This document shows positions 1 through 6,277 of a stretch of DNA of 33,618 bases, one piece after another. Source of the stretch: Bacteroidaceae bacterium (lineage in GTDB: Bacteria; Bacteroidota; Bacteroidia; Bacteroidales; Bacteroidaceae); assembly GCA_017536695.1 (NCBI GenBank), contig JAFXGX010000056.1, positions 1 to 33,618 on the forward strand, given 5' to 3'. The position numbers and the translations under genes are program-made. Below the pieces are notes generated by a model. That model made no database searches and had not been told where the DNA came from. It saw only the letters and a list, made by a program, of their open reading frames with translations. Every line of letters starts with the position of its first letter. The first letter of the stretch is position 1.

Positions 1-1
1 C

Positions 2-1099
2 TATGCTTATAAATGCGGTGAAGGTGTTGAACGGAACTTTGAGGAGGCTGTAAAGTGGTATCGCTTGGCAGCAGAGCAAGGTGACAATGATGCTCAAAAT
101 ACATTAGGCGTGTGCTATGCAAAAGGTGAGGGTGTTGAACAGAACTTTGAGGAGGCTGTAAAGTGGTATCACTTGGCAGCAGAGCAAGGACTCGTTGAGG
201 CACAATATAATTTAGGCAATGCTTATAAGCGCGGCGAGGGTGTTGAACAGGACTTTGAGGAAGCTGTAAAATGGTGGCGCTTGGCAGCAGAGCAAGGACT
301 CGTTGAGGCACAACATAATTTGGGCTATGCTTATAAATGCGGTGAGGGTGTTGAGCAGAATTATGAAGAGGCTGTAAAGTGGTGTCGTTTAGCAGCAGAG
401 CAAGGGAATGATAAAGCACAATATAATTTGGGTATTGCTTTTCAATTTGGTGCCGGCGTAGAACAAAGTATGGAAGAGGCTGTAAAATGGTGGCAATTGT
501 CTGCTGAACAGGGGTTTGTTGAAGCACAAAAGAAATTAGGGGGTATATATATCAGGGGCGAAGGCGTTGAGCAGAATGACAAAGAGGCTGCAAAGTGGAT
601 ACTATTGGCCGCAGAACAAAATGACACCTCATCGCAAAATGTTATGGGCATTATTTACCATTTTGGTGACGGTGTTGAGCAGAACTATGAAGAGGCTGTT
701 AAGTGGTGGCGATTGGCTGCAGAGCAAGGGAATGATAAAGCACAATATAATTTGGGCGTTTGTTATTATGAAGGCACCGGCGTTGAAGAGGACTTGGAAG
801 AGGCTGTAAAGTGGTGGCGATTGGCTGCGGAGCAAGGGAATGATAAAACACAATATAATTTGGGCGTTTGTTATTATGAAGGCACCGGCATTGAAGAGGA
901 CTTGGAAGAGGCTGTAAAGTGGTGGCGATTGGCTGCTGAACAAGGTTATGCTTTTGCTCAACTTTGTCTGGGCAATGCATATGCAGATGGCGACGGCGTT
1001 GAACAGAACTTTGAGGAAGCTGTAAAGTGGTATCGCTTGGCAGCAGAGAAAGGCAACGAAGATGCCAAAGAGGCGTTAGAGAGGTTACAAAATGAATAG
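2..1099 (+). CDS. Sel1-like repeat protein, 5' end outside the window
   Basis: The reading frame is open from base 2, so the start lies upstream and the protein is truncated here. It consists of one partial and nine complete Sel1-type (TPR-like) repeats of 36 residues, consensus like GEGVEQNFEEAVKWYRLAAE, followed by a short C-terminal cap ending in EALERLQNE. Each repeat is 108 bp. Sel1 repeats form alpha/alpha solenoids that bind other proteins; no enzymatic domain is visible in the part seen. No signal peptide can be judged because the N-terminus is missing. The stop overlaps the start of the next gene by 8 bases, suggesting translational coupling. Several repeats are nearly identical at DNA level, so copy number may vary between strains. 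The family call is firm; the partner and role are unknown. Confidence 0.9.
   Translation, partial: YAYKCGEGVERNFEEAVKWYRLAAEQGDNDAQNTLGVCYAKGEGVEQNFEEAVKWYHLAAEQGLVEAQYNLGNAYKRGEGVEQDFEEAVKWWRLAAEQGLVEAQHNLGYAYKCGEGVEQNYEEAVKWCRLAAEQGNDKAQYNLGIAFQFGAGVEQSMEEAVKWWQLSAEQGFVEAQKKLGGIYIRGEGVEQNDKEAAKWILLAAEQNDTSSQNVMGIIYHFGDGVEQNYEEAVKWWRLAAEQGNDKAQYNLGVCYYEGTGVEEDLEEAVKWWRLAAEQGNDKTQYNLGVCYYEGTGIEEDLEEAVKWWRLAAEQGYAFAQLCLGNAYADGDGVEQNFEEAVKWYRLAAEKGNEDAKEALERLQNE
731..946 (+). repeat. Two adjacent near-identical 108-bp Sel1 units
   Basis: The units 731-838 and 839-946 differ by about two bases over their first 95 positions (both G to A) and by a few more at the 3' end. Other repeats of the same gene are clearly more diverged. 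This points to a recent tandem duplication of one Sel1 repeat inside the gene. Confidence 0.8.
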
Positions 1100-1862
1100 A
1101 ATTCCGGCAAAACATATAAGAACCGAGAAGTTCAGTAACAAGAATTTCTTTATTGAGATTAAACTCTATGAGTATGGGCTTGCTCGGGGGCATTGTGTGT
1201 GCAAGCGGTGCGGAATGGAAAGCAAGATGTGGAAATCAGATGGTTCCCCGCTCTTGTACTTCCCCGGTTATCATTGGATGACAATTGTAGAGTGGAATGA
1301 GTTCTATAAGTGTTTTGCGAGTGATAAAACGGCAAGGCGCTGGGTGCGTCGTGTGATGAGTCACTGCTTCGACGGATTCTTGAAACCAGACGGCAATATT
1401 GACCATACGAAATTTGCAATTGAGTATGACCGGCGCAATGGCAGGAGCAGGGAGTATTACAGAATGAATGTAAAGCAGTTGCTATTGATGAAGGAACTCT
1501 TGCCTGGTTTCTTTTATCCGGGCACATTCCGCACCGATAATTTACCGTACACAAATGATGTTGTTGAGGTGTCATCAAAGGAGGAGTACAAAAGCATGCC
1601 ACCAAACATCCTGAATCCCATCGTTTACAGAAAGTTCCTGCAAGAACGGTTACGCCTTCATAAGAGATATATCCCGGTTGAGCAATTAAAGGAGTTTGTA
1701 AAGGTGTTCGACCCCATCTTCTTTAAGCAGATTTGTGAGGAGCGCACCATGAACGATTGCAACATTGAGGTGGAATATAAATTCCTGCAAGGTGAAAAGC
1801 CCGAGATGCGCATTTTTGTACAGGACAACAATTATATTGAGTTTAATTTGCCAAACGAATAA
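1092..1862 (+). CDS. Hypothetical protein with a small N-terminal Cys cluster
   Basis: A 256-residue protein I do not recognise. It begins 8 bases inside the end of the Sel1 gene, and the ATG after that overlap is the natural start. Visible features: a His/Cys cluster near residues 34-40 (HCVCKRC) that could hold a metal, a basic and aromatic-rich middle part (WVRRVMSH, YDRRNGRSREYY), and an acidic, beta-looking C-terminus. There is no signal peptide or membrane segment, so it is probably cytoplasmic. It lies between a large and a miniature Sel1 gene, only 10 bases before the latter, so it is likely co-transcribed with both and with the downstream metallopeptidase and ATPase. Base composition is AT-rich like its neighbours and unlike the core genes further right. 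No function is proposed. Confidence 0.75.
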   Translation: MNRIPAKHIRTEKFSNKNFFIEIKLYEYGLARGHCVCKRCGMESKMWKSDGSPLLYFPGYHWMTIVEWNEFYKCFASDKTARRWVRRVMSHCFDGFLKPDGNIDHTKFAIEYDRRNGRSREYYRMNVKQLLLMKELLPGFFYPGTFRTDNLPYTNDVVEVSSKEEYKSMPPNILNPIVYRKFLQERLRLHKRYIPVEQLKEFVKVFDPIFFKQICEERTMNDCNIEVEYKFLQGEKPEMRIFVQDNNYIEFNLPNE

Positions 1863-1872
1863 AAATAACATT

Positions 1873-2094
1873 ATGAACATCGAAGAACTTAAACTACGTG
1901 CAGCTTTCGGCGATGCCGAGGCGCAATTTGAGTTGGGTAAAGCTTATGAATGTGGTAGAGATGTTGTGGTGAATTTATGGGAGTCTGTTAAATGGTTTTA
2001 TGTGGAAAAGGATGTAAACAAGGCTATAGAAATGTATAAAGAGAATGATACTTTTATTAGTCGATTTGCATTGGAACGTCTGAAAGTAAAATAA
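1873..2094 (+). CDS. Mini Sel1-like protein (73 aa)
   Basis: The ATG at 1873 gives a 73-residue product beginning MNIEELKLRAAFGDAEAQFE. An in-frame open stretch reaches further upstream, but it overlaps the preceding gene and lacks repeat homology, so 1873 is preferred. Residues 9-40 match one Sel1 repeat (GDAEAQFELGKAYECGRDVV followed by ESVKWF). The rest is a degenerate second repeat (DVNKAIEMYKEN) and a cap (ALERLKVK) that resembles the cap of the large Sel1 protein (ALERLQNE). It may be a shrunken paralogue of the first gene. Its stop TAA shares one base with the ATG of the metallopeptidase gene (TAATG), a typical translational-coupling junction. Confidence 0.75.
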   Translation: MNIEELKLRAAFGDAEAQFELGKAYECGRDVVVNLWESVKWFYVEKDVNKAIEMYKENDTFISRFALERLKVK

Positions 2095-2777
2095 TGGATG
2101 TGATAATAAGATGCGGAGCATGGAATATTAAGCTTGAAGAACTTCGTTCACAATTGCAAACAGGTGATGCTCTTCATTTTAGTTCTTATGAGGAATTGGC
2201 CGGTTATTGTTATCCATTCAGCAAAAAATTAGCAAAGGGAATCACTGACGAGCAAAAGTATTGGCTGTTGTATTATATTGCTTATTTTTTTCATCAACAT
2301 GTTTTAATGTATGCAAATTGTTTGGGATATGCTCACTTTTTGAAAGATGTTGAATTGCATATTGTAAACGATTGGTATTGGGGCAAGAATGGAACTTACA
2401 AAGAGAAAAGGATTATTGCTTTAAATCCCATACTTATATGTTATAACCCTTGTATTCTTTCGAACACTATTATACATGAACTTACACATTTTGTTGAATA
2501 TAACCATAAAAGAGTTTTTTATGATTTACTTGAACAGAATGTTATAAAATGTGGCTTGCAAAAAGAATTGCATGGTCGTGAGAATAATTCCGTTGGTAAA
2601 TTCCCTACATCAATAAATATTTGGGAGAATGAGATTGACGATGAAGGTTACAAACAAATAAAGGCTCTTTTAAGGATTAAGCAAACTCGGCGACATTATA
2701 ACCGTAAATGTCCTAAACATAACCGTAAATATCCTAAACAATTGTCGTTTAAATTCAAGGATTATGATATATCTTAA
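2094..2777 (+). CDS. YgjP/SprT-like zinc metallopeptidase-domain protein
   Basis: A 227-residue protein with the motif HELTHFVEYNH at residues 128-138. It contains the HExxH zinc/catalytic motif (H128, E129, H132) and the following NH (H138), as in the YgjP-like (DUF45/WLM/SprT) clan, whose usual form is HELAHxxxxNHxxxF; here the phenylalanine is F142 (NHKRVF). The N-terminal half is helical and aromatic-rich. The C-terminus carries a basic near-repeat (NRKCPKH, NRKYPKQ) that could bind nucleic acid. Known members include the DNA-protein crosslink protease SprT/Spartan and many uncharacterised YgjP proteins; the substrate here is unknown. The start overlaps the previous stop by one base and the end overlaps the ATPase gene by 14 bases, so a joint function with the ATPase is likely. 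Strongly AT-rich. Confidence 0.75.
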   Translation: MDVIIRCGAWNIKLEELRSQLQTGDALHFSSYEELAGYCYPFSKKLAKGITDEQKYWLLYYIAYFFHQHVLMYANCLGYAHFLKDVELHIVNDWYWGKNGTYKEKRIIALNPILICYNPCILSNTIIHELTHFVEYNHKRVFYDLLEQNVIKCGLQKELHGRENNSVGKFPTSINIWENEIDDEGYKQIKALLRIKQTRRHYNRKCPKHNRKYPKQLSFKFKDYDIS

Positions 2778-3702
2778 AGAGTTTAGAATACCTAAAGATA
2801 GTTGGGTTGATTGCTATTTTAGTTGCCCTTGTGCTGCTGGCAGACATGGGTCTTGTCCCTCGGATTTGCCTAAAAACATGCCTACAGTGTGTAAAAATAC
2901 CCACTTGAACACTTGGTATCCTTGGAACATATTATACAATCGCGGTTTACACAAATTCTCTTTCGAAGACATAACAATTCTGTATGGCGGCAACGGCTCG
3001 GGAAAAACAACCTTGCTGAACGTTATTGCACAGAAACTTCAGTTAAATAGGCTCACTCGTTATAATAAGAGCACCTGCTTTGATGATTATGTAAGTGTAT
3101 GCAGCTATGATACGACCGATTTGAATGCAGAGCATTGTATTCAACGTGGAAGAATACTTGTAAGTGATGACGTGTTCGATGCTATGCTAAAGAAAAGAAA
3201 ACTGAATGAACAAATAGACCAGCGACGCGAGGAACTTGTAAATGAGTACTTTGAGATGCCGGAGTTGCCAAGAGAGAATCTTTCCGACCCTGATGTGCTA
3301 AAAGAGTACAAGCGTATATATGCAGCCGGCAAAAGGAGTTGTTCACAGTATGTGAAAGCAAATCTGCAACGCAACAGTAAAGAACAATCTAATGGCGAAA
3401 CAGCTTTTGAGTTCTTTATTGAAGCGATAAAGGATGACTCACTTATACTGTTAGACGAACCGGAAAATAGTCTTTCCGCAAAATGGCAAATGAAACTTTC
3501 CAGATACATATCAGGTGCAGTGAGGGCCTTCAGATGCCAGTTTATAATAGCTACACACTCACCTTTTATACTCTCAACTCCAGGAGCAAGAATTTATAAT
3601 CTTGATTCTATGCCAATTAGCACCGAGCAATGGTACAATTTGGATAATACACGCAGTTACTATCAACTGTTTAAAGACAATGAATCTTTATTCAATAAAT
3701 AA
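2764..3702 (+). CDS. AAA family ATPase (ABC/SMC-type) with Cys-rich N-terminus
   Basis: A 312-residue ATPase of the RecF/OLD/ABC-like type. Visible motifs: Walker A GGNGSGKTT near residues 75-83, a signature-like NGETAFEF near 210-217, Walker B LILLDEPENS near 227-236, and the switch histidine in ATHSPFIL near 263-270. There is no long coiled coil and no TOPRIM domain, so it is not a classical OLD nuclease. The insertion between the Walker motifs is short and charged (about 140-200). The N-terminus carries C17, C21, C23, C31 and C43 before the P-loop, possibly a metal-binding module. The gene starts 14 bases inside the metallopeptidase gene, so the two are almost certainly translated together. 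Small ATPases of this class are found in defence islands and in mobile gene cassettes; the role here is inferred only from context. Confidence 0.85.
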   Translation: MIYLKEFRIPKDSWVDCYFSCPCAAGRHGSCPSDLPKNMPTVCKNTHLNTWYPWNILYNRGLHKFSFEDITILYGGNGSGKTTLLNVIAQKLQLNRLTRYNKSTCFDDYVSVCSYDTTDLNAEHCIQRGRILVSDDVFDAMLKKRKLNEQIDQRREELVNEYFEMPELPRENLSDPDVLKEYKRIYAAGKRSCSQYVKANLQRNSKEQSNGETAFEFFIEAIKDDSLILLDEPENSLSAKWQMKLSRYISGAVRAFRCQFIIATHSPFILSTPGARIYNLDSMPISTEQWYNLDNTRSYYQLFKDNESLFNK

Positions 3703-3717
3703 CATTATTAATATCAA

Positions 3718-3807
3718 TTAGCATAATTCACAAAAGTTTCAAGTTATGTTTCAAGGTATGACATTATTCAAATGTACCGAGTGTGGCAAACATTTTATGG
3801 CAGCAGA
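3718..3807 (+). repeat. 90-bp direct repeat, copy 1
   Basis: This stretch matches 4091-4180 with about 5 mismatches in 90 bases. It covers 28 bases of upstream sequence plus the first 20 codons of a zinc-ribbon gene, so the duplication carried the leader along with the coding start. Confidence 0.9.
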
Positions 3808-3865
3808 ATTGTCGCATGGCTTTTTACTCACACCCACAGATGGTTCATCGTGCCAAAGAAATTGA
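3746..3865 (+). pseudogene. Decayed copy of the downstream zinc-ribbon gene (39 codons)
   Basis: From ATG 3746 the frame reads MFQGMTLFKCTECGKHFMAA, nearly identical to the start of the intact gene at 4119. It then diverges and stops at 3865 after ...SSCQRN. The first CxxC knuckle is intact. Where the intact copy has CPKCG, this one has a single Cys followed by a stop, so it cannot form the usual four-Cys zinc ribbon. It could still be expressed as a 39-residue peptide, but a broken duplicate is the simpler reading. Confidence 0.6.
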
Positions 3866-3913
3866 CAGATGGAAAAATAGTTATATATATCGTCAAATTA
3901 TATCTTCTTAAGT

Positions 3914-4087
3914 ATGTGCGCAATAATATTTTATTCTATGATATGTCCCAAATGTGGTCATAGTTTCAGATGGTGTAATGGCGGCGACATAATAGTCTGT
4001 CCATCTCAAATACTTCCTCAATGCCCTAAGTGTAAACATAAAGCAATCGTGTGTGAGTTTAATCCAATGTTCCGCAACAATAAATGA
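3914..4087 (+). CDS. Small double zinc-knuckle protein (57 aa)
   Basis: An ATG at 3914 opens a 57-residue frame with CPKCGH near residues 11-16, further Cys at 21 and 29, CPKCKH near 37-42, and Cys 47. The paired CPxC motifs are typical of zinc-ribbon microproteins. A start at ATG 3938, two residues before the first CPKC, is also possible. The gene sits between the decayed and the intact copy of another zinc-ribbon gene, 31 bases before the latter. Such small zinc ribbons often bind nucleic acid or act as adaptors; no specific role can be read here. Confidence 0.55.
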   Translation: MCAIIFYSMICPKCGHSFRWCNGGDIIVCPSQILPQCPKCKHKAIVCEFNPMFRNNK

Positions 4088-4090
4088 TAT

Positions 4091-4180
4091 TTAGCATAAT
4101 TCACATAAGTTTCAAGTTATGTTCCGAAGAATGACATTATTCAAATGTACCGAGTGTGGCAAACATTTTATGGCAGCAGA
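4091..4180 (+). repeat. 90-bp direct repeat, copy 2
   Basis: Partner of 3718-3807; see that entry. This copy leads into the intact zinc-ribbon gene. Confidence 0.9.
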
Positions 4181-4319
4181 CATTGAGTTAGGGGCCACTA
4201 CCCTGTCTGCTCCGCAAAGGTGCCCCAAGTGTGGCAGTATGCGTACCCGCCCGTCACGATTGTTTGGCGGCAGCGATTCTGCGTATAAAGAGATTTGGAA
4301 TAAAATGGAGAATAAATGA
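4119..4319 (+). CDS. Zinc-ribbon protein (66 aa)
   Basis: The protein has CTECGKHF (Cys at about 10 and 13) and CPKCGS (Cys at about 35 and 38), a standard four-Cys zinc ribbon with a 21-residue spacer. A short basic tail follows (RTRPSRLF) and then an acidic-amphipathic end. There is no signal peptide. It resembles the small zinc ribbons found singly in many Bacteroidota genomes. The gene lies 9 bases upstream of the next gene, so the two are probably co-transcribed. The fold is likely; the function is unknown. Confidence 0.7.
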   Translation: MFRRMTLFKCTECGKHFMAADIELGATTLSAPQRCPKCGSMRTRPSRLFGGSDSAYKEIWNKMENK

Positions 4320-4328
4320 TAGCTGGTT

Positions 4329-4769
4329 ATGAAAAGGAGAAAAATGCTTATCTACGGTACAGTCACACAAGGCTGTATCGTGTGTCAAACTCATGTTTCA
4401 CTTGAGTTCATATTGTTAGTGCCAAAAGGGCAATGCTTCGATGGGGTTGTACACTTTCCCACCACTGTTGAAGAGCGCCCTAAATATAAGAAGCCTCATT
4501 GCGAAACCCCTCCTTATAAGCGTCCGCCAATAAACCTGAATAAACCTGAAATTTGCGATGTCAGGAGAAAGAATTACTGTTTGGAGACAGCATTGACGGA
4601 ATTCGGGAAATTCAAGGCCGTAGATTTAACTATCTGCAAGGAGTGCATGGAAGATTACGATTACTACACTGTGTTGGAGTATGAATATGACGGTGGTTTT
4701 AACACCCATTATTTTGACATTCCTCCAAGGTTTACAGCGGAGTTTAAAAGATTGCTTCAGATTGATTAA
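4329..4769 (+). CDS. Hypothetical protein with two CxxC pairs
   Basis: A 146-residue protein not recognised. It contains CIVC (residues 16-19) and CKEC (103-106), with further Cys at 36, 58, 76 and 84, suggesting a split zinc site. A proline- and lysine-rich linker (about 50-75) joins the halves, and the C-terminus is acidic and aromatic. A second ATG at 4344 (residue 6) is preceded by AGGAG at 5-base spacing, so it could be the real start; Bacteroidota seldom rely on such sites, so the first ATG is kept. It follows the zinc-ribbon gene by 9 bases and is the last gene of this + strand cluster. No function is proposed. Confidence 0.65.
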   Translation: MKRRKMLIYGTVTQGCIVCQTHVSLEFILLVPKGQCFDGVVHFPTTVEERPKYKKPHCETPPYKRPPINLNKPEICDVRRKNYCLETALTEFGKFKAVDLTICKECMEDYDYYTVLEYEYDGGFNTHYFDIPPRFTAEFKRLLQID

Positions 4770-4794
4770 GCATTAGACATAAAAGACCTATGAC

Positions 4795-4828
4795 AGAGAT
4801 TCTTCCTCCCTTCGGTTGTCAGAATAAC
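4795..4828. repeat. Dispersed palindromic repeat, half copy
   Basis: The sequence resembles the right arm of the element at 11971-12049 (AGAGATTC, CTCCCTTCGGTT, then a degraded end). Just as at 12 kb, it is followed within a few bases by ACAAAACAACGTTTTGT and a hairpin unit, so the two loci share a composite element. Confidence 0.6.
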
Positions 4829-4841
4829 AAAACAACGTTTT

Positions 4842-5369
4842 GTTATCGACGAGTTTTGCAGCGAAAAGCAAAACGAGTCAATGACCTTTTTTGTTATCGA
4901 CGAGTTTTGCAGCAACAGGTCAAACGCAGCATAGCCGTTGGTTATGCCGTTTGCGTTGCAAAAAGCAAAACGAGTCAATGACCTTTTTGTTATCGACGAG
5001 TTTTGCAGCAACAAGTCAAACACAGCATAGCCGTTGGTTATGCCGTTTGGGTTGCGAAAAGCAAAACGAGTCAATGACCTTTTTTGTTATCGACGAGTTT
5101 TGCAGCAACAGGTCAAACGTAGCATAGCCGTTGGTTATGCCGTTTGGGTTGTGAAAAGTAACACGAGTCAATGACTTTTTTGTTGTCGACGAGTTTTGCA
5201 GCAACAGGTCAAACGCAGCATAGCCGTTGGTTATGCCGTTTGCGTTGCAAAAAGCAAAACGAGTCAATGACCTTTTTTTGTTATCGACGAGTTCTGCAGC
5301 AACAGGTCAAACGTAGCATAGCCGCAGGTTATGCCGTTTGGGTTGCGAAAAGCAAAGCGAGTCAATGAC
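4842..5369. repeat. Tandem array of five ~97-bp hairpin units plus one truncated unit
   Basis: Units begin at GTTATCGACGAG (GTTGTCGACGAG in the fourth full unit): 4842 (truncated, 51 bp), then full units at 4893, 4989, 5086, 5182 and 5280, with lengths of 96-98 bp. Each full unit folds on itself: outer arms GTTTTGC and GCAAAAC, next GCAAC and GTTGC, then an inner imperfect stem CAAACG...CATAGCC against GGTTATGCCGTTTG. The truncated first unit has lost about 45 bases, exactly the inner stem. A single full copy with the same flanks lies at 12063-12152. Unit lengths are not multiples of three and there is no consistent frame, so this is not coding. It fills the 710-base gap between the Cys-pair gene and abiEi. 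Role unknown; it could be a REP/MITE-like element or a structured transcript. Confidence 0.9.
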
Positions 5370-5429
5370 AGTGCAAATATAGGATGACAAGTACTCAGGT
5401 GCACTTAGACGATACAATTCATTAAAAAA

Positions 5430-5466
5430 GTTGCAAAGGTAAGCGTTTTTTGTTTACCTTTGCAAC
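5430..5466 (+). promoter_or_regulatory. Palindromic promoter/operator of the abiE pair
   Basis: Perfect 13-base arms GTTGCAAAGGTAA (5430-5442) and TTACCTTTGCAAC (5454-5466) are separated by 11 bases. The right arm contains a Bacteroidota -7 box, TACCTTTG (5455-5462). The left arm contains TTG (5431-5433) at 21-base spacing, fitting the -33 element. Transcription would start about 10 bases before the AbiEi ATG at 5480. AbiEi antitoxins of other bacteria are known to repress their own operon by binding inverted repeats at the promoter, so this is very likely the operator. Confidence 0.75.
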
Positions 5467-5479
5467 AAATTAGCCGAAT

Positions 5480-6277
5480 ATGAGTTTGAATGACTGGATA
5501 AGAGAGCAAGAACAAAGAGGAATTACCACATTCTCTTTTCAACAAATGCGATGCGTGTTTGCAGAACGTTCTGAAAAGACGCTGAAAACAGATATCAACA
5601 GACTTACATTGTCTAAGAAGATTCAAAACGTATATAAAGGTTTTTATGTAATCATCCCTACCCAATATCAGTTAAAGGGAGTTGTGCCACCGACTTATTA
5701 CATCAATGAACTGATGGAGTATCTTGGCAAGCCTTACTATGTGGGATTACTTTCTGCAGCAGTCATATATGGAGCTTCTCATCAGAGAGCAATGATGACT
5801 CAGATTGTAACTACAGGACCAAGACCAAGGACCTCAAATAAACACTCACTTTTGGATTGGAATTACCGTCAGCAGATACCAAATGAACTGATTGAAAGCC
5901 GAAACGCAGAAATGGGGCGAATAAACTATTCATCGGCAGAGTTGACAGCGGTGGATATTATTCAGTTTGCATCAAATATTGGAGGTTATCAAAGGGCTGC
6001 CACCGTTCTTGCTGAATTAGTGGATGCGATTGATATATCAAAAATGGAAGGGGTTCTTCCATATACCACAACGACGGCAATGCAACGGTTCGGGTACTTG
6101 TTGGAGTTTGTTTTATTTGAGCAAGGTAAGGCAGACCAATTATACGACCTAATAAAAAAACGGAATGGTTATTTTAATGCCGTACTTATGAGTTCTGAGC
6201 ATCCTGCATTGGATGATACAGAGAGTAACCGATGGAGAGTAAACATGAATATTGACATTGAAATTGATGAATTATGA
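5480..6277 (+). CDS. abiEi: AbiEi-type antitoxin (type IV TA system)
   Basis: A 265-residue protein of the AbiEi family: an N-terminal winged-helix region (about 1-60, including FSFQQMRCVF and TLKTDINRLTLSKKI), then the AbiEi body with the motif YYINELMEYLGKPYYVGLLS followed by AAVIYGASHQ. In characterised AbiE systems the N-terminal domain binds the operon operator and the C-terminal domain neutralises the toxin without a stable complex (type IV). The start follows a palindromic promoter by 13 bases. The stop overlaps the toxin ATG by 4 bases (ATGA), which keeps antitoxin and toxin synthesis linked. Family membership is clear; phage-abortive activity is inferred from homologues. Confidence 0.9.
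   Translation: MSLNDWIREQEQRGITTFSFQQMRCVFAERSEKTLKTDINRLTLSKKIQNVYKGFYVIIPTQYQLKGVVPPTYYINELMEYLGKPYYVGLLSAAVIYGASHQRAMMTQIVTTGPRPRTSNKHSLLDWNYRQQIPNELIESRNAEMGRINYSSAELTAVDIIQFASNIGGYQRAATVLAELVDAIDISKMEGVLPYTTTTAMQRFGYLLEFVLFEQGKADQLYDLIKKRNGYFNAVLMSSEHPALDDTESNRWRVNMNIDIEIDEL

Noticed and set aside
3772-3963. 63-codon + strand frame overlapping the decayed zinc-ribbon copy
   Set aside because: It reads the zinc-ribbon coding sequence out of frame; the supported frame starts at 3746.
4790-5368. Open frames through the repeat array on both strands that would encode repetitive peptides
   Set aside because: Unit lengths of 96-98 bp change the frame from unit to unit, there is no promoter/start context, and the pattern is fully explained by the hairpin repeats.
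4842-5369. CRISPR-like array
   Set aside because: The repeats are about 97 bp and contiguous, with no unique spacers and no cas genes nearby.
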